Of a stretch of 64,000 bases of DNA, positions 1 to 14,600 are shown piece after piece. The DNA lies in NCBI RefSeq assembly GCF_020080835.1, contig NC_058158.1, positions 4,216,001-4,280,000 on the forward strand, written 5' to 3'. Numbering within the stretch: the stretch's first letter is position 1; each line of letters opens with the position of its first letter. The position numbers were made by a program, and so were the translations under genes. Source of the stretch: Cotesia glomerata. Taxonomy: Eukaryota; Arthropoda; Insecta; Hymenoptera; Braconidae. The notes below the pieces were generated by a model that searched no databases, was not told the DNA's origin, and saw only the letters and a program-made list of their open reading frames with translations.

Positions 1-3000
1 GTAGATAAATGCCGACGACGACGACGACGACGATGTTAGATGACATACACAACTGCTTTATTATTACTAAGAGTATGTAATAGAACCGAGATTTAAATTA
101 GTATTAAGTATACGCTGCACCGTGAGTTTTAAAATCCGTGAAACGTTTATACTTGTATAGAGGAAAAAGAGCTGCTAAATAAAAATATTATAAATGATAA
201 ATAATAAATTTGTTGTTTTATTGAAAATAAAATTGATGCTTAAGTGAACGTAAAGCGTTTTTGAATACCAGCAATAAATAAAAAATAATTTTTAATTAAG
301 TAATTAACTTGTGTTGGCGTAGTAGAAAAAGAATAAAATAAAATAAAATTGTGTAAATAAAAAATTGAAGGTCTTTAAAGAGTAAATGTTACTTACGAAA
401 ATGCCAATGACATAAATTAAAATAAAAAAAAGTTAAATAAGTATGAAGTGACATACTAAATGACGTACACGACTCACAGGTGCGAGTGTCGATGTTGATT
501 ATTCAACTGAATAATCTTAAAAGTTGAGTGAAAAGGCGATGCGTGATTCGTTTACAAAAAAGACTTACCGAGTTCTTATATATGTACATATATGTATACA
601 TATAATCTACCATATATGCCATATACTATATAAGTATAATCGAATAACTTATAAGCTGCCTACATAAATATAATGCCAAAAAAAAATTTCGTCGGTCCCG
701 AAATTCGACAACTGTCACACCTAATTATTTATTATTTATTTCATTCGTTACTCTTCAATTGACTTTTTTTAATCTTTAATGATTCAATTATTTTTAAAAC
801 TTTCAGATATTCGGATTTTAATAATCAATTTTTTTATTAAATAATAATTTTCTTATTAAATATTAAGAAGACGGAAATTTCACAATAATTTTGGGCTAAA
901 TATCAAAATTAAAAATCTTAAAAAAACCTTTATTTAATAAATCGGATGTTTTAATTAATCAAAATTTTTATACCAATCTGTAGTTAATCTTCGGAAGTAT
1001 TCACCCAAAAAATCTACAAGATTAATAAAGATATAATAATAAAATGATCTCAATTAAAAAAAATTGAAACTCGTACATAAAAATTTCCGTGGTATAAAAT
1101 TACATGTGAGCCTGTACGACGCATAACGAGTAATACTGTCTGGTCATAATAACTGAATATATTAGGATCGACGTAATTTTATTATAAATTCAAACAACAT
1201 ACCATCGGTGTGGTATCGAGGTAGGGCGTAATACCATCAAAGGTGTAGTCAATCATACAAAAACAAACCGATTGTATACCTTGCAACCTCAAACGACCTT
1301 CTGTACTACTTTTCCTCCCCGTACCCGCACTATCGACGCCTCAAATACCCACACACATTCAAATGCTTCCGTCCATACATAAATGTATCCACGAAACATA
1401 CAAATAACCGCGAACACGCTTGATCAATATATATTTTCTTCAACTCCTTTGCATTTTGATAGCATCGCAATTTAACGTTCAACTTCTATCTGCGGGAATC
1501 CGTTCGCGTGAGCTGTTTGGCAAACTGTTTAACTAAAACTCTTTAACTCTCGTACAAACTATTTATTATCGTATCAACCTAAATATTGAGCAAATATTTG
1601 AAATGATAGATAAAAAAAATAACAATATTTAAAAAGTTAAAAAAGGAATTTTTTACTTTTAATAATAAAGAAAAAACTTGCAAGTGTTATCTTACTTTTA
1701 TTTGGCTTGAAACCCGTTTGAAATTTGCACTCATGAGAATTCTGGTTTGCTTCTGGTTTATTCTCTCACGAAATTTCGCAAACGTGCCGACTTGGGAATG
1801 CCAATTAGCCGCATGAAGAACTTCCCCTTCTCTCACTCTCGATACTCATCCTCTCTTACTCTTATTTTTTCATTATTATCATTATCATTATTGTTATTAT
1901 TTTAATACTTGTTCTTCTTGTTCGTTAGCAGTATAAATGCTGCTGCTACTGCTTCTTAGCTTTATCGAGTCGATATAACGATTGTAAGATTCTGAGAATC
2001 ATCCATCAACTCGACCACGAAGAGTTAACCATTAACGCGTCTTCCAAGGCGGAACCGAGGCGACACCCTTTGACTCGTGATTCTGTATGTACCTCCACTT
2101 GACGTAATTACTGAGGATTATGCCAAGGTCCTCACTCTTTTTTAATCACCACTATACCGACGTACACCGTGTAACTCTAAATGCGCGGTCTTTTTATTTC
2201 TTTTTTGTCATTCACCTTCATGCTTATTGGAGACATTTATTATGACATTTATTTATTTTTTTCTCTTAATTCCTTTTAATGGTTCTGTCATTTTTTTATT
2301 TTACTAATTTTTTTCCAAATTCTTTGAAACATTTTTTTTTTTTTTTTTTTTTTTCAATTATTTATTTCTGACTTTCAAGAACTGGCAAGTCATAAAATTA
2401 ACACCCGGTTGAAAAAATAAGCTCTTGATATTTTTTACTAATTATTATTGTAGTAAACTTTTTATATTTTAGCAATTTAAAGGATAATCAAACATTAATT
2501 TAACGAAATCTAAAGTCCATTCACCAAAGTAAATACCTAAAAAAAGTAAATAAGAAAAGGCAATAGCAAGTCTTATAATAAAGAAATGGGTGCTCGTGTT
2601 GTGGGAACCCGGGCCTACCGTACCTAACCGTGTTTTCCACATTCATGACTTGGCTGAGTATCTGTAAAAAAAAAAAAACGTAGGCGTTGTTGGTTAAAGT
2701 ACAAAAACAATGTTGGTTTTAATGCTTTGACAGGAAGGTAAATCGTGCGTTGCCAGGCAGAGTTCACTGCCTCTGGTTTTTTATTTTTTACTTTGTTTAT
2801 TTATTTATTTTTACTGTTTTTTCAACAATTCACCATTTTATCCTATTTATTGTTTCATTGTTATTCAAAAAACTAAAAAAACATATTCATGTAACTTTTA
2901 AATATTTATTTTATCAAAACTTTAAATTTTATCATCAGTCCTATCCCGTCCGTCTTGTTACCTTGCGATCGCAAAAACGTGTTCTGTATTTTACATTTAA

Positions 3001-3777
3001 CACAACATTTCAGCAAAAAAGGACTACCGAAAAAAAAATATACTCCCGAAATAAATGGTTAAAAGATGAAAAATATATTCTTAAATTCTAATTTTTTCAT
3101 CGTTTCAGATTCTCCATATTCCGGCATATAAACTCAAACGTGTTTCGTTTACTCGATTAAACTTTGAACATTTTTTATCGATGGGAATTCCAAAGGTTTC
3201 TTTTTTCATACAAATTATATATCCTCTCTCTTTTTCTCTCTAAAATAAAATCAAACAAGAAATTTTAATCCCACGCTATTTTTTTACGTCAAAAAAATAT
3301 TTAGGAAGGAAAAAAACATTTTAAGGATTCAAACGTTGTCTTAGTCGTGCGCGTATAACGATCTCTCATATATCTGTATATATATTCTTAAAACCCGGGT
3401 ATCGTGAAAGTTTTATCCTTTGGAATTAACAATTAATTGTTAGCATTGCACGCGAATAAACATATAAAATTCCTTATAAAATATTCAAAGCACGTGACAA
3501 TGCTGCTATAAAGTATATTTCAACTATCCTATAATATAATATAAAATTGATGACTAAAGTGAACTTAGTTTAGTATCAAAATTCTCGATACTAATCAAAA
3601 AAATGGACCCTGATTTCTTGTTGGTTTAGAATTGGAGCGCGTGCGTACAGTGCCCAATTTAAATTTCTTCTTTAAATCGACCAACAATAATATTCAAAGT
3701 AATCCACGATAACTTCCTTATTAGGATCCATTTAAACTTATTAATTTTTTGAGTAATAGTTTTATTGGAATTAAGCA
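1..3777. other. AT-rich intergenic stretch
   Basis: No gene is supported. The stretch holds a short (CGA)n microsatellite near 11-31, a poly-T run at about 2332-2354, and one isolated TGTGGGAA word (Su(H)-type) at 2600-2607. An open frame near 2750-3090 has only lysine, phenylalanine and tyrosine-rich composition typical of AT-rich DNA and is not treated as a gene. Confidence 0.6.
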
Positions 3778-3985
3778 CTCTGATAAAAAAATTAACTTGA
3801 TTAAAGAAAAATTATCGATTCAAGAGCATTATTTTGAAGAGTTTCATGATATTGAAATAAGTAAAATTTATTAGAACCAAGAATAAGTTTTTCATTCAAG
3901 AATTTTTTGTTTAAATTCTTCTAAATGATAATCTTAAGATCAAAAATTTTTCTCTTTGTAATCTAATTAATTTTTTTGTCAGTGC
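3778..3985. mobile_element. Short inverted-repeat element, TTGATTCAAGAA-type family (diverged copy)
   Basis: The ends are roughly complementary: CTGATAAAAAAATTAA on the left and TTAATTTTTTTGTCAG on the right. The inside carries several TTCAAGA and CAAGAA words, as in the better-preserved copies at 19036-19239 and 42743-42954. It is seen only by eye and is diverged, so the boundaries are approximate. Confidence 0.45.
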
Positions 3986-6928
3986 AAAAACTATTTGGAT
4001 CCTTTTGACCAATTTTTGAGACTAGAGCATATTTTCTCAAAAGTTATCAAAAAAATATGTTCTTGTATCAAAAAAATTTTTTTAATAAAAGTGTTTTTTT
4101 TTCTCAGCGTAATACAGTAGAGGTAAAAGGGATACGATAAGAGTATAGAGTAAGGAGTTTAAAGAGTATAGACATTATAGCACACATCAGAAGTTGGCGC
4201 ATAAACGAGTGAGACGAAGGGGCACGGGCAATGGCATCACTTGGATCGATGGGAACTCGCGGTGTGAAGGCATGTGTTATTCTCTCGAGGCCGTTGGAGG
4301 ACGTGTCACGTTGTGCATTGCCGATTACGAGCGGTTTATCGAGTCGTACGTCGTACACATTGTCGTCCCCTTCTGGTTATTCTTCTTGGTTATTGTCGTC
4401 GCTGTCTTGGTTATCGTATCATCGTAGGCAAACAATCTCACGTGGAGTGGACGTGACTCGTCAATACCTCGTGCTACTGCTTCTATCTTCTAACTGCTGA
4501 CAGCTTATGTACTCGCTACACCCTCTTATATTCACATATTACATTACTGTGTTTCAATCTAATCTACTTTTATTTACGTAGAACGTAATATTTATCTCTC
4601 ACTCTTATCGGTATCTACAATACCGCGCTCGCGACACATGCATTGTTATGTGTTTTTTTAACATCCCGATACGGCGAAAATAGTCCAGCAACTTGTGTTT
4701 GTAAGACGACTATTTATTTTATCACTTTTTCACTAACAAGTTTATAAAAGAACTTCACGCTTTTCTGCACTTAATAGTTTTTAAAGCAATAAAATTACAT
4801 GTATGGCTTACTTGCAGCACGCACATACAGCTCAGACCTCAGATGCGTGAATTAAAATTATTTAAGCAATTATTATTATTATTTTTGTTATTAGCGATAT
4901 TTTTAGTGGTTAAATGTATAAAAAATAGTGCTCAAAAATATGAAAGAAGATTGCAAAAAAAAAGTATGAATAAAAATAAATTACAATATTTAGAGCTACG
5001 GTTTTTTGTGTAAATAAATTTTATTTTTTTTATAGCAGGTGCTTTCAATTGCGGTTGAAATAAGTTGTGAATAAATCAATACGGATATTAAATGTACCAA
5101 AAAGTTCACTCAGTTTCGCAAAAATACGTGCTAATAAAGTTAACGGATCTATATATAATATCAAATGTATATATTTTTAAGGCTTAACTCTCTTATTGCG
5201 TGTGGTAGAGAAGTGTACGTGCAAAATGACCGTAATTTTTAAGAAAAAAATAAATTAGCTTTTTTATGAAAAAGTATCCACTTGCGATATTAATTTTTTT
5301 GTGAATAAAAAGTATGGGTCTTGAAATTTTTTATAAAAATAAAAAACTGGATTCAATTTTTAAAATTTATATCATATTTTTATTTAATTTTATTTTATAC
5401 GTTAATCACGGAAAGAATTTACTAAAAAAATATTATTACAAAAAAATACAGCGTATTATTATTTATGTTTATTATTGTTATTTTGTAAACATGACCTGCG
5501 TCATACTTGGAAAATAAAAAACAAAATTTTGCGCTAAAAATATTAAAATAACAAAATAATTATGATATTAAAAAATAAATAAAAGAATAAAAGCAATTGA
5601 CATATAAACGCGTTTAAAATATTTAATGGCGCCAGCGCCAGCGAGTATGAGTGTGAGTGTGTGTCTATTTAAATGAAAAGCCATTTCGATAACACTTGGG
5701 TATTAAAGTAATATAAGTACATAAGTAAAGAGAGAAGTTAACTGCTGTGAGCGACGTTATCGCGCATCCGCTCAACGGGACTGTGAACTTGCCTTTACAG
5801 ACTACTTAAGTCTCAATAATTCGCACGAGTAATGAGTTATGCGCAAACATATATCCTTATTTACATCGACCTTAACTTATGATACATTTGTCTAAGTTTA
5901 ACATTTACAATAAACAAAATAAAAATCCATAATCATTACAATCGCTCATTTAAAAATTATCCTTATCGTTCTAACATAACAATGAGCTTTTACAAATGTT
6001 ACTTGTGATTAAGGCTCCACTTAATAATTTAACTATCATTAACCCTTCATTAAAAATCTAGATTAGAACAAAACTGACATTGACGTAAACGGTAATGCGA
6101 AAAAATTAAGAATAATAATTTTAAAAAAAGTTCTTACTACCGTAAATTACCATAATTACGAATATCTGTCATTAAAATTAGATAAAATATAAAAATTAAA
6201 CTTAAATACTTAATACGCATACAACAAACAAAATTATACATGTAATGATAATGAATATACCTATTTGCGTTGTATTGTGTCATATTTCAACGCAATAATC
6301 CGTAAAGTAATTAAGCGAGTGGATACGGAGGTATACAATAACTCGTTTGTAACGGAGTAAAGTTAAGTACAAGCAATTAACTCCTGAACCGAAATCGATC
6401 AGAAAACTAGTTAGTTACTGCTCCCGCTGCTGTTGCTGTAGAACAGAACACATCACCTAAATTACATCAGCCACCGTAGGGGATCCATTGAGAAGTTGGC
6501 GAGCCAATGAGGCGTGGCGGATAAAATATTTGCTGGCTAGCTCGCTAGGATTCACTAAAACCTCATTATGATTTAATTAGATAAAAATTAGAAAAAAATG
6601 GATGTAAATAGAGTAGAACTAAAACGAAATTAGTAAAATTTTAACTCACTGAAATAAATAAGTATGAAAATTACATAAAAATTAGTAGTTTAAAATAGTT
6701 GCCGAAATGAGGCGAAAAAAATTTTTCGATCGTAAAGCACTCTCTGATGCTTCGCATCATGACTCGCGCAAAATCAATCTCCTAAAAATTTGATAAATTT
6801 AAATAAATAGGCTTTACTTTTAGTAAATTAGTTCTAAATATAACCATTTTTATTAATAAAAAAAGTTGATAACTATCAATTACTAGTAGTATACTTTTGA
6901 TATTTTTAAAAAATATAATAACTACTAA
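3986..6928. other. Intergenic; GC-richer island 4190-4460
   Basis: Mostly AT-rich. Around 4190-4460 the sequence is distinctly GC-richer and open in several frames on both strands, which is a composition effect and not evidence of coding; it could be a conserved regulatory block. A GCAGGTG proneural-type E-box lies at 5035-5041 and an ACAGGTG lies far upstream at 476-482. No gene was recognised. Confidence 0.45.
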
Positions 6929-7726
6929 CAACCTTGCAGTCACCATGTGATTGCCGTAATTTGTGAACTATAAATAAATAAAATTTTGCTTTATTAAATA
7001 ACTCTTGTTAAATTGCACTATACTTTCTTAACTATTGACATTTTTAAAGATATAAGCTCATCCCGATGTTATACTCATCAAGAGCTTTCATATGAGTACC
7101 CACATGCATTTTGATATATTTTTCATGTATAAATCTATATGATATATACATAAATATATGAAAATTGATGTGGGTACTCAAATGAAAGCTCTTGACGAGT
7201 GTAATGTCAGGGTGAGCTTATATCTTTAAAAATGTCAATAGTTCACAAGATACGTTGTCATTTCTTAGTTATGTTAAATTACTCTGTACTTTTTTAAATA
7301 TTGACTTTTTTAAAGATATAAGCTCACCCTGATGTTACACTTATCAAGAGCTTTCATTTGAGTACCCAAATGCATTTTGATATATTTGTCATATATAAAT
7401 ATATATGATATATACATAAATATATGAAAAATTGATGTGGGTACTCAAATGAAAGCTCTTGACGAGTGTAATGTCAGGGTGAGCTTATATCTTTAAAAAT
7501 GTCAATAGTTCACGAGATACAAGGTCGTTTCTTAATTATGTATCTAGAGATAGAGCATTTTCGAATGCAGCCTAAATACTTATCATCATAAATTTATTAT
7601 TGGTGAGAATGATATGAAACCTTGAAAAGGCACAATTCCAGGTTAAGACTTTTCCAACGATAAAAACCCATTTTATCTTATAAATACACTGGCCACAAAA
7701 TTTTGCTTATTCTCTTAATAATATAG
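6929..7726. repeat. Interspersed repeat with two tandem hairpin units (copy 1)
   Basis: Two successive units of about 250 bases (roughly 7010-7260 and 7261-7515) are each an imperfect hairpin. The left arm reads through ATATAAGCTCACCCTGATGT and GAGCTTTCATTTGAGTACCC, and the right arm is the reverse complement with an AT-rich loop of about 60 bases. Conserved flanks begin with CAACCTTGCAGTCAC and end with TTATTCTCTTAATAATATAG. The same flanks and one hairpin unit occur at 18589-19030 plus 20172-20213. No coding capacity is seen; it looks like a foldback or non-autonomous element. Confidence 0.75.
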
Positions 7727-10700
7727 ATTACCAATCAATCAATTAATTATTTTTTTTTTTTTTTATTAATTCACTTTTAAAGAGTACCGCGAGAATTAAA
7801 TTGGAGTATAGGCTGATATGTATAACATAATACAGCTATCGACCTACAAGAGAATAGAGAGAAAAGATAAAAGAAATAGCATCACATCAGCACACGTTGG
7901 AAACGTGCCAGGCAACGCTCTGGTCACGTTTCTTATTCTCGTGAAGTTTGTAAGGGAAAAAAAAGTAATAGAAGAAATGAAATAAAAAAATAAAGACTCG
8001 GTCAAAGAAGGGATGAGAATAAGGAAACGAGTAGTAATAACAATAATAGTAATAATAATTATAATAAGACCAAAAACGTTGATGGTGGTGTGTATAGGGG
8101 ATAGAGGCGCCTATTTACCGACACCCACTAGAATGGGCCAATCTGGGGTAGCTGTCACACTTATTGCACGTTCTTTCATTGGATCCGTACCTTGAATACC
8201 CTTAGGGCCCTTCTACTAATAACACTACTATTGATGATGATGGTGATGCTGTCTATAACTATAACTATATAGAATGTAGAATGTGTAAACTTTGAAAGCT
8301 GTGTGTGGAATAGAGGTTTGAGGTACACGGGAAGATTCGAGGACGAGAGTTCCCACGAGGCGATACCACCTGTGCTACGGCGACGATGACGACAGCCAAC
8401 CCCTAAAAGATGTGTGTACAACTTTTGTAAGCGGTACTGTGCTCCTTTTCTTACTTTTGCTCTTGTATCTTGCCCTTACAAGAGTTATCCATCCTTCTTT
8501 TGCTCTGGTCTGATTGCCAGCTCTGGCTCTCCCTTGCTATTGCTGGCTCTTACTGTTTAGTTGTATGTCAACTATAGGTATATAGTTTAAGGACACGGTT
8601 GATTACGAATAAGAAGGAGGGAGAACGCATGAGGAACGAATGCAAGCTGGCCTTGGGCCTCATGCGGGGTGTTAAAAGATTCGAGGGTTCCATTCCAGTT
8701 TAAACCAGTGAGACAGATGGATAATAAAAAGAGATAACCATTCTATTTAATAGTTGCTTTTATTTAGTTTTTTTACAAGGCGAAAATAGTTTGGATTCTT
8801 AATCGTCGCTGTCAAAATTATGCTGGTAATTTTTAGGAGATTCTTTGGTTGTTATATTTGTAAACTAAAATTTTGTTGGAAGGTTTTATACTTTAGTTAG
8901 TTTCACGATTTCTGGTCGAGATTATGCTCCAATTTTTTCAATTTTTCTCAGAAAAATTAGGATGAAATATCTGAATAGTTTATAATTTTAATCGATGAAA
9001 TGAAAAATATATAATTGAAAGAAATGTGATATCAGAATTGATTACAGGAGACACTTGTTGAATAAATGTCAAAGATAATTTCCAAAGAATGTTAGACATA
9101 CGAGTTTAGATTATATAAATAAGAATCAGAGACTCAACTGTCTGTCGAATTTAGTGATAGGTCCTCTGGGTGATTATCCCAAGAGAATCTCAAGATGCCT
9201 CTAAACCCCCGTAGATACACACCGAGCACAACACTCTTGACTTAACAGACTTGACAGACTTGACAAAGTTTCATAAACATCCAACTGATCTCTCAAGTGA
9301 TCCTTCGAAACAAGAATAAATTTTACACAATAATACCGAGGATTCATACCTACGTGTTTCTTCAAAGAGTGATCCATTTTTTTGGAGTTTGGAACGATCT
9401 TGTTTTGAAATATTTAAAAAATTCTTGTTACAGTTATAATTAATAATTACTTATAAATCGAAAACAATAGGACCGTTTAATGGATAATAAGCAGCAGGTG
9501 ATCGGCATTTGATCTTTCGAAAATACCCGTTAGTGTGTAATGTCACGGTGCGTTACTTTTTCTACCAACCCACTAAAATTAACCCTTAAAGTAGCCCATA
9601 ATTAACTTGGCCTCAATTTAAAAACCAATAAATAAAATATTTATCTAATTTCAAAGCACACATATTGAAAAAATAATCGATATAATTTATTTTAACGAAT
9701 CATGACTCATGACTCTTAAATTCTCTATCCGAGGATCAAAAAGATCAATCAAAATCAAAATCCAATACTCAATAAAAATAAAAGAAAAAATCCTTTCTAC
9801 ATTCCTAAACGGCGAGCTCGAGTTATCAAAGTCTCATCAGCTCCGGTAGTAACTACAAACCTTTTTTTCTTGTTCTTTATTTTCTTTATAAAACTCCTAT
9901 CTCCCGACCACCAATTTTATTGATCAGATTAGAAATGATGGAGCATCGAATCCGCTACCGAATTATTATCGAGCCGATCCATCGATCCGTAACATTTTTT
10001 GCTCGCGTATATTATATGAAAGGAAGCGTCAAAGAGTGAATAATAACCGGCTGAAAACAAGAAAAAAAAATCTATAATGTAGATTAAGAAGAAAAGGGGG
10101 AACAACATTACAAGTTACAATATTCTTATTAGATATTAAAAGCCCTCGCGCTGGCTATTACACAGAGAATCGCTCGGATATCGATTAATATTCTGGTCGT
10201 GAAGATACCCATCATCCGATCATCGTCTAGCAGCGAATAAGTGAAGCTATAAGCAGGGATTATTATCGCTGATCTGAGCACGCTCCGTGTGCGACAGCAA
10301 TGACGGAAGCTGTATAACCCGTCATGACCAGTCTCTCTCTCTCTCTTTCTCTTTCTCGTCCGATATTATATTAATAATTATAATTATTAATGCTAATTTG
10401 ATCTGATCCGTATACAAGAAAAGCATAAGATAAACTGTACGGTACATTTTATTTAATAGAACATTTTCTAATCTCTTGTGATGTGAACGTACACGAGTAA
10501 GAGGACAGGTAGTATAGAGTATAGGTAAATGTAATGTATAAAATAAAAAAGTAGTGGTACTTTCACCCGAGATGGATTAAGCCGTCGCTAACGTCGAGCA
10601 AATCCAAGCCAATACAGTAAAGTTAGAGGCGCTAGTTTCTGTTTGCTTATATTACATTAACATTAACATTAGCTAGAGCTTCAGCTTGTGCAATAATTTA

Positions 10701-11289
10701 CACCGCTCAAGTCTCAAGATAATATTTAAACTCTTCTTTCTTATTGTATAGCAGATAGAACTCGGCTCTTCCTCCTTACTTATACATATTAATATCCTGA
10801 TGTATACACTCTTCTTTCTATATATTATTATATATGCTGATATAATACAACTTGCGTATAATGTATCTCGCGAGCAGAGTCAAGTTCCCGTCGTGATACA
10901 CACTGTATACATCAGCTAAGTAAAGGTTGAATAAGCGGTTCCATTCGCGCGAGTCCAATTAATCACCTTGGTTTATAAGCGTGCACGAGTCGTTGGCACG
11001 CGGCTTCTGCAGAATTACCAGTTATAATTTTCTTTATATGTATATATAAATATTTTTTTTTTTTTCATTAAGATATTATTAATTAAAATAATGCCCAAAA
11101 AATCCGAGGTTATTAATCACATTGCTGGCAAGAAATATTATTATTGTACGCAAAACTAAAATTTATTGTGATTTAAGATTTAAATAAGAATATATATTTT
11201 TTTTTTTATTATGAGTTTTACTTGTATACCGTTTTCTGGTTCTTACAAGGTTACTTTCCGCTCTATATTATCAACTCAGTTTTTTTTCA
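7727..11289. other. Intergenic; possible regulatory islands
   Basis: No gene is supported. A GC-richer block lies at about 8090-8560 and includes a Su(H)-type site (CGTGGGAA on the minus strand, 8350-8357). A GCAGGTG E-box is at 9494-9500 and a CT-rich microsatellite at about 10330-10360. Otherwise AT-rich with no recognisable structure. Confidence 0.45.
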
Positions 11290-11652
11290 ACCCTTTTTTA
11301 TAATCAACATATTCTCCGCTCTTTTTATACTCAACATGTTCTCCACTTTTTATTATCAACATATAATTTTCGCACATATAATTTCATTCCAATGTGGCTG
11401 TGGACCGACTTGTGCTTTCTGTACTGCATTTACCCTATTCCTCACCCCTTTCTATCGGTTGTTGGAATAGTGGCGATGGGGAAACCACAGAGAAAACCCA
11501 TACCAGTACAGTTCAGCTACCGGAGCGACTCCCGACGGTTGGTGTTGAAACTATTCGAACAACCGTCGGGGCTCGAACCCTCGCCTCACGACATGATGCA
11601 CGAACGAACTATTGGGATAATGACTTAGTCCGCTCGGCCGTCATTCCGCTTA
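11290..11652 (-). mobile_element. tRNA-derived SINE
   Basis: Read on the minus strand, this has the order of a tRNA-derived SINE. A pol III A-box-like segment GGCCGAGCGGAC (11628-11639) is followed about 50 bases on by a B-box-like GGTTCGAGCCC (11569-11579). Then comes a hairpin with a perfect 11-bp stem (11531-11541 with 11560-11570), and a body containing GGTTTTCTCTGTGGTTTCCC, a wording typical of insect SINE bodies. The tail has about three degenerate units near 27 bases (11290-11370). The head resembles a serine or leucine tRNA, but the acceptor ends do not pair, so it is not a working tRNA gene. Confidence 0.7.
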
Positions 11653-14600
11653 AATAAGAATATATTTACTGTAAATAATTATTTAGCTGTTTAATTAAAA
11701 TAAATTAGAGAGCGAGCGCCAGATAAATAAAAACAGGGTATATATTAAACGGGCAGGTAATTACGTCGCGACATAAAAAACCTACGGATAGTTTTACATA
11801 TATTCACGTATGTATTATATGGGTAATAAATGGTCATGGGTATGGGTAATAGTAGTAATACGAATACGAACAGCAGCAGCAGCAGTCTAACCCAAGGTAA
11901 TGGACTCTTGTCAAACAGCAATCCCATCAGCCCGAACGGAAGCGTGCGGATAATGGGCGAATCGTAAACATACACGGTGTAGTGGAATAAGTAATAATGA
12001 GAACGCCATACCAGACTAATATGCTGGAAGCGTAAGCTAACTTTAAACTACTTATACTTTATATTCTTGCTAGCTTTAGTTATACTCTGAGAGCCCATCA
12101 GAGTTGTAATAATAACATAACATAATAAACAAAGTCCAAGAAATTCGAAAAAATGTTGAGAAGGATAACACGGTTCTTTGACTTGGGATCATGCAAATGC
12201 CATCGAGATAAGATATAAAATTAAAATTCTAAATAAAAAAACAGCGAATAAATAAAAGATTGATAAAAGGAAAAAATCAACCCGGGAATTTTTTTTTTTT
12301 TTTATTTTCTGAGTGATTTTTTGTGAGTACCTCGTAAAAGTAGGGACATTTTGAGAGACAGAAAAGTTAGGATAACCACTGCTGTAATTCACTTTGCCAA
12401 CAAAGATGGTAGCTACTGTCATACTTGTTATTCTTGTTCTCCAAGAATATGGCCCGTGCGACTGACAATAGCTTGACATTATGGGTATAGTCGTCGTCAC
12501 AGTCGTCATAGTCTTCACTCAGTAGAGGTTACATTATCCCCAGTCCCGGACCAATACACACAAGTATTCTTCTCTCTTCAACACACAGCCTCAGGTATCA
12601 GCCTGCTAGTAAATCACATCTACAACTACATCCACAAAAACTAACACTACTAGTGTATATGTAGGCAGTTCTTTCATTTCGCTCATTTTTGTGTATAATA
12701 TAATATAAATACATAACCAAGTGAAGAGAGAAGCAAAACAGCGATGTAATCTAGGTAAAAATGAGAGAGGACTCATGGTTGGCTGCACAATCGGCTCCGT
12801 AGATTGTATGCTACACAGTATAATATAATATCATATATAAGTAGAGAATGGTAGTGTAAATGTATGCGTGTCTGGCGATGCCCCTCACAGCCATCATCGG
12901 GGTGGAACGAAGCCTGGGAATATTCCCACGTTCTGTTGTAGCACGAGCCAACGAGCCAGTACACCCATGGAATTTCGGAGCCCACAGTATAAGTAGTTGT
13001 AGTATTATAGAGGAAGCCACTACCATCTACCGTCATCATTACCAGCTTCAGCCGGCGCACAACTCTAACTTGAGTTAAGATAAAGAGAGACCAACGAGGA
13101 ATATATTTTAGAATAATCTTTTACTTCGTGCTGAAGAAACAGGGAACTGAACTCCTGTATACTACTTAGATTCTGGTACTATTGCTTACTTTGTTCGCAT
13201 GCTTCTAACTATACTAATACCTTCTACATCACTAGACAAACTAAGACCAAGACTGAGACTTTGAACTTACTGAAGAGTTTTTTGCCGAGGCAAAAAGAGA
13301 AAGAGTTATTTATATTTTATGGCTACTCGCTAAATAAATGAATAAGACAAAAGTTTTTAAATAAAATTTGAAATTAAAAAGAGAGAAAGGCGCCTGCTGA
13401 GGCACGCTTCGAATTAGCATTGGACCCCGACGATGTTTGCACCGTTAACTTATTCCTCGTGGCTTCTAATCAAGCTCCTGGGGAGTTTTTATATACCTCA
13501 CACTCAGCATCTTCTTCATATGTTGTTGTTGTTGTTGTTGTTGTTATTGCTGCTGCTGCTGTTGTGAGTTGGCAAATCTAGAAAGTAAATAATTATGATG
13601 AAATTAACATTAAAATAATTATTATATCCTTTTGTTAGGGCTTCAAATTCAAGTGAGAAAAAAAAAGTAGTTATGTAACGAATTAGATCATACTGTAATA
13701 ATATTTACATGTTCGTGTTCTAGCTCTTACTCTCCGCTTCTTGGTAATCATCATTAATAATTATTACACAAATTTGGCGATAGTTTTAATGTTTTTTTGG
13801 GATTTTCATTTAAAATACACATTCATGTTGATGTTTTTGGATGAGATGAAACTTTTATATACTTTATAAAAATACAAGTGTCTTGGGACTCCCGTTTTTC
13901 CTCTTGAGAGTTGATACTTGATTGTAAAACTTGTTCAACTGGTAGGAGTAGATTTTCGTGAAAATTGATGTGTTAGATTTAGATGGGACTTAGATATCAG
14001 ATTTTATAAAGAAAATCTTTTTAAAGTTTCAAGTCACTGTCATTTGAGGAATAAGAATGTTTCAATTTTTGACACCTTGATTCTTTTGGGAGTTGAGTTT
14101 ATTTTAGTGAAATTCTTCTTTTTATAAGTATCGATGTAGTATATTCGAGGAACATTTCAGCCAAATTTATTTAGTTACATTATATAAATTAAATTCTAAA
14201 TAATTAATCAAAAAAATTTTATTTAATATCATTTGATTTTCAATAAAAGAAATATTTTAAAGAAATCGATAAAATTATTCTCCGAAACAAAAATTTAATG
14301 GTATTTAATATAATAGTTTTTACGTTATCGTACGCTTGAAAGAAAGAAAAAAAGCTTGTTAATATGAGTAGAGATAATGGAGATTTAATGACATGGTACA
14401 GCGAGTGTAAAATTGACTTATGAAGCTACATCCTGTGGCTGCTCAGTGTAGTGTTTATCATTAGGCTTTGTATTTTAGGCATAATTGGAAATATTTTGAT
14501 GGATGAGTCGGTGGATCTGGGAGTTGTTATTTATTAAGGAGAGTAGATTCAGAGGATATGAGGTAGGTCAAATACCGGTAGGGCAATAAAAATTCATATA

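Noticed and set aside
2750..3091. 113-codon open frame on the plus strand
   Set aside because: Composition is Phe/Tyr/Lys-rich as expected from AT-rich DNA, with no recognisable motif and no splice or promoter context.
11222..11657. Several overlapping plus-strand frames of about 80 codons
   Set aside because: They lie inside the tRNA-derived SINE read on the opposite strand.
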